A stretch of 64,000 bases of DNA from the NCBI RefSeq assembly GCF_031085375.1, contig NZ_JAVCWF010000001.1, forward strand, positions 1,612,001 through 1,676,000, read 5' to 3'. Below the pieces are notes generated by a model that had not been told where the DNA came from, did not search any database, and was given only the letters and a program-made list of their open reading frames with translations. Positions within the stretch are counted from its first letter, which is position 1. Each line of letters starts with the position of its first letter. This DNA comes from Lactiplantibacillus brownii (GTDB lineage: Bacteria; Bacillota; Bacilli; Lactobacillales; Lactobacillaceae). Shown here in pieces: positions 7,508 through 16,914 of this stretch. A program made the position numbers and the translations under genes.

Positions 7508-8650
7508 TTACCGCGACTGCGGGTAAAAATAAGCCAACGTGCGCTTGGTCGCCTGACCATCATTTTGAGTATTCCATAGCTGATTAAAGCTAGTCAATTG
7601 ATTGGCCTTAGCTGGCGTTGCTAATTCTTGATTAAGTTCCGCCGTCGTGGTCACGAACGGTCCCGGCGCCCATTGCTTAAAATCAGCCTGCAACCCGACC
7701 GCGCGACGATAGCTTGCCCAATCAAAGGTAAACAAGATGATTTTTTGGCAATTTGGCAATAAAGCATAGTCAAAAATAACCGATGAATAGTCACTGATCA
7801 AAGTCGTGGTCACCGTCAGTAGTTCATCCGTACTAAACTCCGGTACTAACGTGATCAGATTGGGATAACGTTGATAAAGCTGTTGGGCTTGCGCCGCCAG
7901 ATGCGGATGTAATTTGATCACTAAGACCTGAGTCGCCTTTAACTTTAACGTGGCAAAATCTGCTGGTAAGTCAAAAGTCACCCCAGCGCGATAGGTGGGC
8001 GCATACAACACGACCTCACGATCTCGTAAGGCCGGATGTTGCTGAAAAATAGCCTGCCGCGTCGCCGACACCCAAGCCGACTGACAGTATCGATCGGAAC
8101 GTGGATAGCCCAAAACACGCATCCGTTGCTGGGGAACGTGATAGTTAGCCGCAAAGACCTGGCCCATTTTGGTCGAACCCACTACATAGTCGGTAATTTG
8201 ATCATAAACAGCCTGAAAACGTTTTTGATCCGCTGGCGACCGCTTCAAAGTTGCCGGGTCGTGCCAACCAAAGGCCTTGACTGCCCCACTGGCATGCCAT
8301 AATTGAATGATGCGTTGGCCCTGACGACGTTTTAGTCCTGCCGTAAAAGCATAGTAATTGTCACAATAAATATCTGCCGCGCACGTTAGGACCGGCACTC
8401 CGGTCATCGCAAAGCGAATCGAATCATGAAATGGCCGAATCGTGATGTCCGCTGGTAATAGTTGTGCCGCACCACTTTGCGCGCTAGACAAATAATAAAC
8501 GACTAACCGGTCGCCCACTGTTTGATGCAATTGTTCAATAAAATCCAAGTTATCCGCAAAACTCATTAAATAAATAATCGTGTCCGTCTGTCGAAACTGT
8601 GCGAACCATGAAATGAGTTTAACAAGCCACAAATAAACGGTCTTTTTCAC
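7508..8650 (-). CDS. CDP-glycerol glycerophosphotransferase family protein
   Basis: TagB/TagF-like transferase of the type that adds glycerol-phosphate from CDP-glycerol to teichoic acid linkage units or polymers. Diagnostic blocks are LWHASGAVKAFGW, LYAPTYR, VLVIKLHPHL and DYSSVIFDYALLP. The length (380 residues) fits the catalytic domain alone, closer to TagB/TarB than to the long TagF. The GTG at 8650 is preferred because AAAGGG lies 8 bases upstream; an in-frame GTG at 8659 overlaps that site. It has no teichoic acid neighbours here, so its acceptor is unknown. It probably acts at the cytoplasmic membrane face. Confidence 0.85.
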   Translation of the reverse strand: MKKTVYLWLVKLISWFAQFRQTDTIIYLMSFADNLDFIEQLHQTVGDRLVVYYLSSAQSGAAQLLPADITIRPFHDSIRFAMTGVPVLTCAADIYCDNYYAFTAGLKRRQGQRIIQLWHASGAVKAFGWHDPATLKRSPADQKRFQAVYDQITDYVVGSTKMGQVFAANYHVPQQRMRVLGYPRSDRYCQSAWVSATRQAIFQQHPALRDREVVLYAPTYRAGVTFDLPADFATLKLKATQVLVIKLHPHLAAQAQQLYQRYPNLITLVPEFSTDELLTVTTTLISDYSSVIFDYALLPNCQKIILFTFDWASYRRAVGLQADFKQWAPGPFVTTTAELNQELATPAKANQLTSFNQLWNTQNDGQATKRTLAYFYPQSR

Positions 8651-8773
8651 GCCAGCCACCCTTTCAATTCCGAAATATAACTAGTGCATTATAGCATATT
8701 CCACCACTTCAGCGGGATCATGGTCGTGGGATTTAAACTTATTTTAGGCCCTAACCGATTTAATCGTGACCGC

Positions 8774-8802
8774 AAAAAAAGCCTGGAAAATATTCCAGAC
8801 TG
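8774..8802 (-). terminator. Terminator after the YitT-family gene
   Basis: GTCTGGAA / TTCCAGGC stem with T7 run on the minus strand, directly after the stop at 8810. Confidence 0.88.
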
Positions 8803-8809
8803 ATTTTGC

Positions 8810-9685
8810 TCAGGGCTCCGGCTCATAAAAGTGCCCTAAAATTTTCACGGTATCAGAGATGCTGACAAAAGCATGCGGATCCGATTCCGACATTGCAGCC
8901 GTTAATTCCGACATTTCGTAACGGGTAATGACCGTAAACAGAATCGTTTTATCATCATGTTTGTAGGCCCCTTCTGCATTATGCACGATCGTGACCCCAC
9001 GCCGAATCCGATTCTGAACACTGTCGATCACCGTTTTCGGCCGACTGGTAATGATCATGACCTGCATCTTTTGTTGCCGCGTATAAGTCATATCAATCAC
9101 TCGACCATTGACCAATAACCCTAATGCAGAGTAAAACGCATAAGGCCAACCATACACAAAACCCGCCGCAATGACAATAATTGAATTAAAGGCCATATTG
9201 ATCGTCCCGATACTCCGGCCAGTTTTACGCCGCAAGACGATCCCAATAATATCCAGCCCACCAGTCGAGATCCCATTTTTCAAGGCCGTCCCCGTCCCGA
9301 AACCATTGACTGCGCCACCAAATATCGCGCAAATGATCGGATCGTGGGTCAACCCTTCCGGTGCGACCACTTTGATCATAATACTAGATAAAGTGACGGC
9401 TAAAAAAGTAAACACGGTAAAACGGTGCCCAATTGAACGCCAAGCAATCACGAACATGGGTACATTAAGTAAGAATAGCAATAACGCCGTCGAAAATTGA
9501 ACAGGCAAAAACTTACCCATTAAACTATTAATTAATTGCGCGAGCCCCGTAATCCCAGAAGAATAAATGTGGCCGGGGGTCCAGAAAAAGTTCATGGCGA
9601 CGGAAACTAAAATCGCATAGATAAACGCCGTTGACGCCTTCGTCACATCGCGGTGACGCCGAGTCAACTGCTGAAAATCGGTCAT
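8810..9685 (-). CDS. YitT family membrane protein (DUF161/DUF2179)
   Basis: The 291-residue product has about five or six hydrophobic helices in the first 200 residues (for example FIYAILVSVAMNFFW and FIAVT-type segments) with glycine-rich GTGTALKNGISTGGLDIIG between them. A soluble C-terminal DUF2179 region (about 215-291) follows. This is the layout of the YitT family; a transport or export role is often suggested but not established. The ATG at 9685 follows AAGGAGCG. A TGTTAGAAT extended -10 lies at 9718-9726. Its neighbours give no clue to function. Confidence 0.88.
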   Translation of the reverse strand: MTDFQQLTRRHRDVTKASTAFIYAILVSVAMNFFWTPGHIYSSGITGLAQLINSLMGKFLPVQFSTALLLFLLNVPMFVIAWRSIGHRFTVFTFLAVTLSSIMIKVVAPEGLTHDPIICAIFGGAVNGFGTGTALKNGISTGGLDIIGIVLRRKTGRSIGTINMAFNSIIVIAAGFVYGWPYAFYSALGLLVNGRVIDMTYTRQQKMQVMIITSRPKTVIDSVQNRIRRGVTIVHNAEGAYKHDDKTILFTVITRYEMSELTAAMSESDPHAFVSISDTVKILGHFYEPEP

Positions 9686-9801
9686 TTTTTTGCGCTCCTT
9701 TATATGATGTCTCCGTTATTCTAACATGCCTAAACTGCGGTAAACAGCCCTTGCACCAATTCACCCGAAAGTTTAACCCTTCTCAGGATTTTCCCATCAA
9801 A

Positions 9802-10338
9802 TTAGTCTACTTTCGGGGCCGTTTGCCAATGCTCAGCGATAAAGTCAGCTCGACCGCCAGCTTCTTGAGCCGCATAGACCACGGGATTATTTCGATAGAA
9901 ACGTTGATGCTCAGCCGCTGCCGGATAAAATGGTTGGACGTCACTGATCTTAGTCACGATGGGCGCCTCAAATTGTTCAGAAGCTTGCAACCGCGCCTTT
10001 GAAGCTGTCGCGATTTGCCGCTGTTCATCATCATTCACAAAGATCACCGGCCGATAATTATCACCACGGTCCTGAAATTGGCCCATCGCATCAGTGGGAT
10101 CAGTTTGATGCCAATAGATTTCTACTAAGTCCGCATAACTAATCTTTTGGGGATCAAACGTAATTTTCACGGCTTCCGTGTGACCAGTTGTATGCGTCTT
10201 AACCTGTTCGTAAGTTGGATTAACCGTGTGACCACCGGTAAATCCAGATACGACACTAATAATTCCAGGTTGTCGATCAAAGGGTGCGACCATGCACCAA
10301 AAACACCCACCGGCAAAAATTGCTGTTTCAGTTTTCAT
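9802..10338 (-). CDS. msrA: Peptide-methionine (S)-S-oxide reductase MsrA
   Basis: MsrA reduces methionine-S-sulfoxide in oxidised proteins, using thioredoxin to recycle. The catalytic motif GGCFWC lies at residues 10-15 with the nucleophile Cys12. The [15 protein letters not shown] block and [18 protein letters not shown] follow. At 178 residues it is the stand-alone MsrA form, with no fused MsrB. The ATG at 10338 is chosen because GGAG sits 8 bases upstream; the in-frame GTG at 10347 would overlap it. No msrB is adjacent. It is a single gene between aspS and the YitT gene. Confidence 0.96.
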   Translation of the reverse strand: MKTETAIFAGGCFWCMVAPFDRQPGIISVVSGFTGGHTVNPTYEQVKTHTTGHTEAVKITFDPQKISYADLVEIYWHQTDPTDAMGQFQDRGDNYRPVIFVNDDEQRQIATASKARLQASEQFEAPIVTKISDVQPFYPAAAEHQRFYRNNPVVYAAQEAGGRADFIAEHWQTAPKVD

Positions 10339-10381
10339 GAGAATCACTCCAATTAAAATTTAATCTAAATCTAACACGAAA

Positions 10382-10418
10382 TAAAAAGCCCGTCCAGTCG
10401 CTTGATTGGACGAGCTAA
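10382..10418 (-). terminator. Terminator after aspS
   Basis: AGCTCGTCCA / TGGACGGGCT stem with T5 run on the minus strand, just after the aspS stop. Confidence 0.88.
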
Positions 10419-10426
10419 GGAGCCAC

Positions 10427-12199
10427 TTAATCTTTTGGTTTGGTGACAAATAACGCCAAATCTTGTAATTGTCGCTCTGAAACTTCCGCTGGTGCATTCG
10501 TCATTGGTTCAGAAGCCTTCGAGTTCTTAGGGAACGCGATCACTTCACGAATATTATCATTACCAGACAGTAACATCGCGAAACGATCCAACCCAATGGC
10601 TAAACCGCCATGCGGTGGAAAGCCCATGTCGAGTGCATTTAACAAGAAACCAAATTGTTCTTCGGCGCGTTCTTTGGTGAAGTCCAAAGCCTTAAACATT
10701 TTTTCTTGTAAGTCACGGGTGTGAATCCGGATTGACCCGCCACCTAATTCGTAGCCATTAAGGACAATATCATAAGACTGCGCATGTGCTTTATGTGGAT
10801 CTTCACCATCGTTTAGATAATGAACATCTTCCTCGTTTGGCATCGTGAATGGATGGTGCGCTGGAACCCAGCGTTCGATACCTTCATCATACTCAAAGAG
10901 TGGCCAGTCAACGACCCAAAGATAGGCATACTTGTTTTCATCGATCAGGCCTTGTTCCTTGGCGATCGCTTTACGCAAGTAACCCAACGTGTCAGAAACC
11001 ACCTTAAAGTTATCGGCCGCAAATAGTAACAAGTCCCCGGGCTTAGCGTCCATGGCCTGCGTAATGGCTTCAAAATCATCCTTGAAGAACTTAGCAATTG
11101 GCCCACTGAAACTATCATCCGTGACCTTCATCCAAGCTAGCCCCTTGGCACCAAAGCGTTCTACATAGCTCGCATAGGCATCAATCGCTTTACGTGAATA
11201 GTTAGCCGCGCCACCAGGAACGGCGATTGCTTTCACGAAGCCACCATTTTTAATGGTGCTAGCAAAGACTTTAAAATCAGTGTCAGCTAAGACTTTGGAG
11301 AGATCTTTTAATTCCATCCCAAAACGAACATCTGGTTTATCGGAACCAAAACGATCCATGGCATTTTGCCAAGTGATCCGTTTGAAAGGTGTTTGGACAT
11401 CGATGCCCTTAACTTCTTTCATGACTTGTTTGATCAATCCCTCAGTGTACGACTGGATTTCTTCCGCCGTTAAGAATGACGTTTCCATATCGATCTGCGT
11501 AAATTCAGGTTGACGGTCACCACGTAAATCTTCATCACGGAAACAACGGGCAATTTGATAGTAACGGTCAAAACCCGCACCCATCAACAACTGTTTAAAT
11601 AATTGTGGTGATTGTGGCAAGGCGTAAAAATGACCTTGATAGATCCGTGAAGGCACTAAATAATCACGAGCCCCTTCAGGCGTTGACTTGGTTAAAAATG
11701 GCGTTTCAATATCGTAAAAGCCATTGGCGTCAAAATAACTATGCACCGCACGAGTGATTCCATTACGAATTCTCAAGTTGCGTTGCATTTCTGGCCGCCG
11801 TAAATCTAAATAGCGATACTTCAAACGCAATTCGTCGGAAACATTGATGTCATCTTGAATATAAAATGGCGGTGTTTTCGCGGTATTCAAGATTTTGGCT
11901 TCTTGAATTTCAACTTCGACTTTACCAGTCTTCATGTTCGGATTAATCGCGTTATCAGCCCGATTAACGACCTTACCTTGTACTTCAATTACATATTCGT
12001 TCCGTAACTGGTCGGCAACTGCCAATGCAGTCGTTGAGAATTCTTGACTGAAGACCAATTGTAAGATACCTTCACGGTCCCGTAGATCAATAAAAATCAA
12101 GCCACCCAAGTCCCGGCGCTTTTGCACCCAGCCTTGTAAAATAACTTTTTGACCAAGGTAGTCTTCGTTGATTAACCCAGCATAAGTGGTTCGTTTCAT
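10427..12199 (-). CDS. aspS: Aspartyl-tRNA synthetase
   Basis: Class II synthetase charging tRNA-Asp. The 590-residue length is the bacterial type with the GAD insertion domain. Visible parts are the N-terminal OB fold for anticodon binding ([21 protein letters not shown]), motif 2 ([19 protein letters not shown]) and motif 3 ([13 protein letters not shown]). The ATG at 12199 follows AAGGAGG. It lies 19 bases behind hisS, and both are governed by the T-box leader upstream of hisS. The hisS-aspS pair is standard in Bacillota. Whether it is discriminating or also charges tRNA-Asn cannot be settled from this window. Confidence 0.97.
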   Translation of the reverse strand: MKRTTYAGLINEDYLGQKVILQGWVQKRRDLGGLIFIDLRDREGILQLVFSQEFSTTALAVADQLRNEYVIEVQGKVVNRADNAINPNMKTGKVEVEIQEAKILNTAKTPPFYIQDDINVSDELRLKYRYLDLRRPEMQRNLRIRNGITRAVHSYFDANGFYDIETPFLTKSTPEGARDYLVPSRIYQGHFYALPQSPQLFKQLLMGAGFDRYYQIARCFRDEDLRGDRQPEFTQIDMETSFLTAEEIQSYTEGLIKQVMKEVKGIDVQTPFKRITWQNAMDRFGSDKPDVRFGMELKDLSKVLADTDFKVFASTIKNGGFVKAIAVPGGAANYSRKAIDAYASYVERFGAKGLAWMKVTDDSFSGPIAKFFKDDFEAITQAMDAKPGDLLLFAADNFKVVSDTLGYLRKAIAKEQGLIDENKYAYLWVVDWPLFEYDEGIERWVPAHHPFTMPNEEDVHYLNDGEDPHKAHAQSYDIVLNGYELGGGSIRIHTRDLQEKMFKALDFTKERAEEQFGFLLNALDMGFPPHGGLAIGLDRFAMLLSGNDNIREVIAFPKNSKASEPMTNAPAEVSERQLQDLALFVTKPKD

Positions 12200-12218
12200 G
12201 AATTCAATTCCTCCTTAA

Positions 12219-13502
12219 TTATTTAGCAGCTAAAACTTGCTTCACATGATCATAAATATCTGCCATGGCAACTTGGGTCTCTTCCCCCGTCGCCATTGAC
12301 TTCAAATTAACGACGCCGCTAGCTAATTCACTTTCGCCAACCGTCATCGTATAACGTGCATTCAACCGATCAGCGCTCTTAAACTGTGCTTTAGGCTTAC
12401 GATCCAAGTAATCACGTTCAGCGGTTAGGCCAGCGCCACGGACGGCTTGAACTAATTTCAAGGTCGTTGCGCTCGCTTCTTCACCGATTCCGACGACATA
12501 AACGTCCAAATGATCCGTCGTTGGGAAGGCAATCTTTTCGGCAGCCATTAAAACGAGTAAGCGTTCAACACCGAGGCCAAAACCAACCCCTGACGTTTCA
12601 GGACCGCCAAGCTCTTTAACTAAGCCATTATACCGGCCACCCGCACAAATCGTGGTGTAGCCTTGTCCGAGTGAGTCTGAATTTGTCATGATTTCAAAAA
12701 TCGTGTGATTATAATAATCAAGTCCACGCACCATGGTTGCATCGATCTCATAAGGAATCTCCAAGGCTTCTAAATAAGCTTTAGCTTGATCAAAATGCGC
12801 CTTAGCCGTTGGTGTCAAATAATCCAAGATGGAGGGTGCGGCAGCCACAAACTTCTGATCTTGTGCCGCTTTACTATCCAAGACCCGTAATGGATTCTTG
12901 TGCAAACGGGCTTTGGAATCGTCACTTAATTCATCAAAATGTGGTTCTAAATAATCGATCAGCGCTTGACGATAATCGTCACGAGTCTGTTGATCACCTA
13001 AAGTATTGATCACCAACTTCAAATCATTTAGTCCGAACTTCTTCAATAAGTTGTAACCCATCGCAATAACTTCAACATCCAGCGCTGCACTCTCGCTACC
13101 GAAAGCTTCAACCCCTAGTTGATGAAATTCACGTAAGCGACCTGATTGTGGCCGCTCATAACGGAACATTGGTCCCATGTAATAAACTTTGTAAGGCTTT
13201 AAAACTTGTGGCCCATACAATTTATTTTCAACAAACGCCCGTACCACACCCGCGGTGCCTTCTGGTCGCAAGGTAACGTGGCGATCACCCTTGTCATGGA
13301 AATCATACATTTCTTTCGTCACAATATCCGAAGTATCACCTGCGGAACGTGAGAAAACTTCAAAATTTTCAAAAATTGGCGTGCGAATTTCTTTAAACTG
13401 ATACGTCTTGAAAAGTTCACGCGCAGTTTGTTCAACATATTGCCATTTTTCACTATCACCAGGCAAAATATCTGCGGTGCCTTTTGGCCGTTGGTATCTC
13501 AT
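12219..13502 (-). CDS. hisS: Histidyl-tRNA synthetase
   Basis: Class II synthetase charging tRNA-His, 427 residues, full length. Motif 2 is in [21 protein letters not shown] (split here: [10 protein letters not shown] then REFHQLGVE). The HisRS-specific segments [11 protein letters not shown] and AGGRYNGL are present, with motif 3 in [11 protein letters not shown]-terminal anticodon-binding domain of about 95 residues follows. The ATG at 13502 follows GGAGG. It is the first gene of hisS-aspS, behind a T-box leader whose specifier appears to be the Asp codon GAC. That would tie histidyl-tRNA synthetase expression to aspartate charging. Confidence 0.97.
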   Translation of the reverse strand: MRYQRPKGTADILPGDSEKWQYVEQTARELFKTYQFKEIRTPIFENFEVFSRSAGDTSDIVTKEMYDFHDKGDRHVTLRPEGTAGVVRAFVENKLYGPQVLKPYKVYYMGPMFRYERPQSGRLREFHQLGVEAFGSESAALDVEVIAMGYNLLKKFGLNDLKLVINTLGDQQTRDDYRQALIDYLEPHFDELSDDSKARLHKNPLRVLDSKAAQDQKFVAAAPSILDYLTPTAKAHFDQAKAYLEALEIPYEIDATMVRGLDYYNHTIFEIMTNSDSLGQGYTTICAGGRYNGLVKELGGPETSGVGFGLGVERLLVLMAAEKIAFPTTDHLDVYVVGIGEEASATTLKLVQAVRGAGLTAERDYLDRKPKAQFKSADRLNARYTMTVGESELASGVVNLKSMATGEETQVAMADIYDHVKQVLAAK

Positions 13503-13757
13503 TTGATTTCCTCCTTCAATTCAAATCGACAAAAAAAGCGCCCTTGTTTGTTTATCCAAGGGCGCTTTTTGCGCGGTACCACCTTTATGAGCACTAACTG
13601 ATAACGTCTGTACTAAATAACAGGCGGAACTTTTACGTTCACCTCAAAAGCGTCTCCTCATTGCTCGCAATCCGGAATTCTCAGCACTACCGGTCTCTGG
13701 CTAAAGCGTTGCACAATGCTCATACTTTCTCTGCGGTCGATTTATTAATATATGGTT
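13503..13757 (-). ncRNA. T-box leader of hisS-aspS
   Basis: The minus strand carries the T-box sequence AAAGGTGGTACCGCG (13586..13572). It is followed by a GC-rich terminator (GCGCCCTTG / CAAGGGCGC with T7, 13567..13531). A long stem I lies upstream, with AGAGAAAGTATGAG as the 5' side of the specifier loop. CATTG/CAATG pairing puts the 3' side at AGGAGACGC, giving GAC (13654..13652), an Asp codon, as specifier. The T-box and terminator are unmistakable. The specifier assignment was folded by eye and is less certain. Uncharged tRNA binding would favour readthrough into hisS-aspS. Confidence 0.92.
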
Positions 13758-13758
13758 A

Positions 13759-13787
13759 AAGTTACACGATTTAAGCGCAAATGTCAA
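13759..13787 (-). promoter_or_regulatory. Promoter of the hisS-aspS leader
   Basis: TTGACA (13787..13782), 17-base spacer, TAACTT (13764..13759) on the minus strand. The -35 is perfect and the -10 weak. Confidence 0.65.
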
Positions 13788-13837
13788 CGTTCATCCTAAA
13801 AATTAATCCTAGTAAGCCGTTTTCAATCCTTAATTTT

Positions 13838-13846
13838 TGGTATACT
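13838..13846 (+). promoter_or_regulatory. Extended -10 promoter of the amidase gene
   Basis: TGG followed by TATACT (13841-13846). It overlaps a possible TTG codon at 13837, which rules that codon out as the translation start of the downstream gene. Confidence 0.6.
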
Positions 13847-13887
13847 ATCTTGGTAATGCAAATTTATTAAATTTAGTTGGTGAATCC

Positions 13888-14736
13888 ATGCAAGTTCTCA
13901 AACATTTTTGGCGTCAAATCACAATTTCAATCATCTTTATCGGGCTCATTGCTGGGTTCATTTTTGTTTTAGCCACACACAATACTGCCATCGTGAATAT
14001 CGCAAACGTCAACATTCGCGAAGGTCCTGGGATGAGTTATGCCATTACCGATGGGACTAGCAAAGGCACTAAAGTTCACATCATGCGTCGCAAAAACAAC
14101 TGGTTGTACGTGCGTTATGCGGATCATAAATTCGGTTGGATTGCGAGTTGGCTCGTCAATGAACATAATACCCAATTAACTAAAACGACTAAAATTTCCG
14201 AAGCAACTATCGTGATCGATCCTGGTCATGGGGGCTCCGACTCTGGGGCACTCTCTAGCAAGGGTAAGATGGAAAAGACTTACACGTTACGCGTGGCCAA
14301 AGTAGTCGCTAAACGTTTACGCGCTGCCGGTGCACATGTTGTTTTGACGCGTGATACCGATAAATCCGTCAGTCTTAGTGCTCGGCCAGCCTTGGCAAAT
14401 AAACTACATGCGGATGCGTTCATCAGTTTTCACTTTGATAGCTCACCAGAAAAAAACACTGCTTCTGGAATCACTACTTATTACTATCACAAATCAACGT
14501 CATTAGGCTTAGCCAATGCCCTGAGTAGCGACGTCGATGCCCTGCCAATTAAAAACAAAGGTGTGGCCTTCGGAGATTTCTTAGTCATTCGTGATAATCA
14601 AGTACCAGCCGTTTTAATGGAACTCGGTTACATCAATGATAAAAAAGATTTTAAGACAATCAGTTCACAAAAATATCCTAACGAAGTGGCGCATGCTGTC
14701 TATGCTGGTTTAACGAGCTACTTTGCGGGTCAATAA
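13888..14736 (+). CDS. N-acetylmuramoyl-L-alanine amidase with SH3b domain (Amidase_3)
   Basis: Zinc amidase cleaving the bond between MurNAc and the stem peptide of peptidoglycan. The 282-residue product has an N-terminal membrane helix (about 10-30; anchor or uncleaved signal), a bacterial SH3 domain (about 33-92) and an Amidase_3 domain (about 105-280). Zinc-site motifs are VIDPGHGGSDSGA (His114), the Glu of MEKTYTL, FHFDSS, and the C-terminal Glu in VLMELGYIND. The ATG at 13888 follows TTGGTGA and lies downstream of a -10 box, so the longer reading from TTG 13837 is rejected. Monocistronic; likely a wall turnover or cell separation enzyme. Confidence 0.93.
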   Translation: MQVLKHFWRQITISIIFIGLIAGFIFVLATHNTAIVNIANVNIREGPGMSYAITDGTSKGTKVHIMRRKNNWLYVRYADHKFGWIASWLVNEHNTQLTKTTKISEATIVIDPGHGGSDSGALSSKGKMEKTYTLRVAKVVAKRLRAAGAHVVLTRDTDKSVSLSARPALANKLHADAFISFHFDSSPEKNTASGITTYYYHKSTSLGLANALSSDVDALPIKNKGVAFGDFLVIRDNQVPAVLMELGYINDKKDFKTISSQKYPNEVAHAVYAGLTSYFAGQ

Positions 14737-14743
14737 ACTAATC

Positions 14744-14780
14744 AAGCCGTCCAAACCATTCGTTTTGGGCGGCTTTTGGT
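14744..14780 (+). terminator. Terminator after the amidase gene
   Basis: AAGCCGTCCAAA / TTTTGGGCGGCTT stem (with a wobble pair) followed by TTGGTGTT on the plus strand. The T-tract is modest. Confidence 0.7.
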
Positions 14781-14836
14781 GTTACAACTAGGGTTAATGA
14801 GAAGAGTTAGACAATCACTAAGAAAGGAGTTTTTTT

Positions 14837-15680
14837 ATGCAATTGACAAAAGCTTGGCTCGCACAATTACCCTTACCCAACATTACTAATGTTTACCCTG
14901 TCAGTGGCGGTGACATTAATGCTGCCTTTTCGTTCGAAAGTCAACAACAACGTTACTTTTTAAAAGTTCAACCACAACGCGGCGCCGCCTTTTTTGACCA
15001 TGAAGTCGATGGTCTCAAAAAACTTGGGGCCGTCGTGAAAACACCAAAAGTGATTGCTCAAGGAACCATCGAAAAAGATGGTTATTTAAGTTCTAAGCTG
15101 GCTGACGGCAGGTCACGGATCGCAAGCAGATTTAGGACGTGCAGTCGCTGCGGTCCATCAACAAACCATGCCAAAATTTGGCTTGGCTAATGACTTCACC
15201 CTTGGGAAAATACCAAAATACAACCAATGGCAAACTAATTGGGCAACTTTTTATACCCAACAACGCTTAGATGTATTAGTCAAGTTAGCCGTACAACACG
15301 GTTTATGGTCGGCACAGCGTGATCAGCATTTTCAGCGATTACGTGTACAGATCATGGCTGACAAACACATGCAGAAGGTCCAGCCAAGTTTATTGCATGG
15401 CGATTTATGGTCTGGTAATGTCATGTTTACTGCCGATGGGACACCTGCGCTGATTGACCCCGACATTTTTTATGGGGATCGTGAGATGGATCTGGCCATG
15501 ACAACGATTTTTGGCGGCTTTGACGCTGACTTTTATGCCGGCTATCAAGCTGTTCTGCCATTAGACAGCGGTAATCAAGCGCGGCTACCATTGTACCAAC
15601 TTTACTATTTGCTGGCCCATTTGAACTTATTTGGGGAAACTTATGGTCCAGCAGTCGATCGAATTTTAGACTTGTATTAG
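14837..15680 (+). pseudogene. Fructosamine kinase family protein, broken by a single-base insertion
   Basis: Ketosamine-3-kinase relatives phosphorylate sugars bound to protein amines so the adduct falls off. Two overlapping frames each carry half of one family member. The first (from ATG 14837, AAGGAG site) has the N-lobe with RYFLKVQPQRGAAFFDHEVDGL. The second has HGDLWSGNVMF and the DPDIFYGDREMDLAM metal loop. Removing one A at 15088/15089 joins them, restoring GYLVLSWLTAGH and then GRAVAAVHQQTMPKFG, for 280 residues, the family's usual size. As read, translation stops at 15190. Either a recent frameshift or a sequencing error; no other lesion was seen. Confidence 0.88.
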
Positions 15681-15701
15681 CCAAGATGTTGGCATATCAA
15701 A

Positions 15702-15741
15702 AAAAGGTAGTCCCGCTTATTTAGCTGCGAGAGGACCTTTT
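15702..15741. terminator. Bidirectional terminator-like repeat between converging genes
   Basis: AAAAGGT (15702-15708) and ACCTTTT (15735-15741) with partial pairing between them. It lies between the fructosamine kinase remnant (+) and the HAD gene (-), with A/T runs on both sides. Confidence 0.5.
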
Positions 15742-15756
15742 AATATCCAAAATAAT

Positions 15757-16377
15757 TTAGTTGATCAATGGTAATAAATCAGTTAATTGGGCAACTTGAA
15801 TTTCCGGTTGACTCGTTACTTCAATCAACTGATCATAATCGAATAGATAACCTGACGCGTGTGCACGATGCCCAGCTTCAATATCCAAGTTACGATCTCC
15901 AACCATTACGGCCTCCGAATGAGTGACCCCATTTTTATCCAACAAATAATTGAGGGCGGCTGGATCTGGCTTGCGTGGAAACGGTTGTTCACCAGTGACA
16001 TAATCATCAAAATACTGTTTTAAGTCGGCCTTAGCTAAGTAAGTCAACGCCACTTGATCACGATGCGTCATCAAATAGTTGTGCCCACCGACCGCTTTGA
16101 TCTTCGCTAAAACAGTCTTGGCGCCATCGAAAGCCACCGGTGCTTGTAATACCGGTTCATATTGTTGATAACCAGCCCGTAACGCTGACAACTCCCAACC
16201 ATAGCGTTTAGCCACTTCGCGCTCAGCAAATCCTAGCGATTGTTGTCGCATCATGGTATAGATCTCAGTCCGAGTCAACTCGCCGCCTAAATTTTGTACC
16301 GCTCGTTGAAAAGCTGACACCATCGCTGGATAAGTATCCATTAAAGTCCCATCAAAATCCCAAATAAATTCTCGCAT
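15757..16377 (-). CDS. HAD-superfamily phosphatase (PGP-like)
   Basis: Haloacid dehalogenase fold hydrolase of subfamily IA, 206 residues. Motif I is WDFDGTLMDT (first Asp about residue 7, DxDGT pattern). Motif II lies in NYLMTHRDQ. The lysine is in RKPDPAALNYLL and motif IV in MVGDRNLDIEAG. A helical cap lies between motifs I and II. Family members dephosphorylate phosphoglycolate, sugar phosphates or nucleotides; the substrate cannot be read from sequence. The ATG at 16377 follows GGGGGA. It stands downstream of rel-dtd, past a hairpin at 16414-16450. Confidence 0.88.
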   Translation of the reverse strand: MREFIWDFDGTLMDTYPAMVSAFQRAVQNLGGELTRTEIYTMMRQQSLGFAEREVAKRYGWELSALRAGYQQYEPVLQAPVAFDGAKTVLAKIKAVGGHNYLMTHRDQVALTYLAKADLKQYFDDYVTGEQPFPRKPDPAALNYLLDKNGVTHSEAVMVGDRNLDIEAGHRAHASGYLFDYDQLIEVTSQPEIQVAQLTDLLPLIN

Positions 16378-16413
16378 GCCCTCAAATCCCCCAAATAATT
16401 AATTGTATTAGCC

Positions 16414-16450
16414 AAAACGTTGAAGTGGCTTTGCGGTCACTTCAACGTTT
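16414..16450 (-). terminator. Terminator-like hairpin after dtd
   Basis: Near-perfect 13-bp stem (AAACGTTGAAGTG / CACTTCAACGTTT) just behind the dtd stop. The T-tract on the minus strand is short (TTTT), so termination may be partial. Confidence 0.65.
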
Positions 16451-16453
16451 AAC

Positions 16454-16900
16454 TTACTTTTGATCTGTATCAAAACAAATGGTCACTGGTCCATCATTCA
16501 CCAAAGCGACTTGCATGTCTGCGCCAAATTCACCGGTTGCAACCGTTACCCCCGTAGCGGCCAACTGTTCATTGAACTGGTCATACAACTTTGTGGCAAG
16601 GGCTGGATCACCAGCGGCAGTGAAACTCGGCCGATTACCATGCCGCGTTTCAGCATACAAGGTGAACTGCGAAATCGACAGAATCGCGCCACCAATTTGT
16701 TGTAGGTTCAAATTCATTTTGCCAGCAGTATCACTAAACACTCGCAAGTTTAAAATCTTATGCGTCAAATAATCGAGCTCTGCCTGACCGTCACCGGCTT
16801 CAAAACCAACTAGTAATACAAAGCCTTGTTGAATTTTGCCATGGCTTTGACCTGCAATCGTCACCTCAGCTTGTTTGACTCGTTGTAACACCACTCGCAC
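16454..16900 (-). CDS. dtd: D-aminoacyl-tRNA deacylase
   Basis: DTD hydrolyses D-amino acids and mischarged glycine from tRNA, protecting translation. The 148-residue length is typical. The family motifs SISQFTLYA (SQ-containing) and the cross-subunit loop [10 protein letters not shown] (GP motif) are present. Translation starts at a GTG (16900) with GGAGG 10 bases upstream. It sits 14 bases after rel, the usual rel-dtd pairing in Bacillota, and was probably co-transcribed with it. Confidence 0.96.
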   Translation of the reverse strand: MRVVLQRVKQAEVTIAGQSHGKIQQGFVLLVGFEAGDGQAELDYLTHKILNLRVFSDTAGKMNLNLQQIGGAILSISQFTLYAETRHGNRPSFTAAGDPALATKLYDQFNEQLAATGVTVATGEFGADMQVALVNDGPVTICFDTDQK

Positions 16901-16914
16901 TATGGTCCAACCTC

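Noticed and set aside
9528..10002. Open frames 9528-9764 (minus) and 9631-10002 (plus)
   Set aside because: Both overlap YitT-gene or msrA coding sequence, with no ribosome site or recognisable protein features.
13837..13887. Longer N-terminus of the amidase from a TTG codon
   Set aside because: That codon overlaps the -10 box of the gene; the ATG at 13888 has a ribosome site and is followed by the membrane helix.
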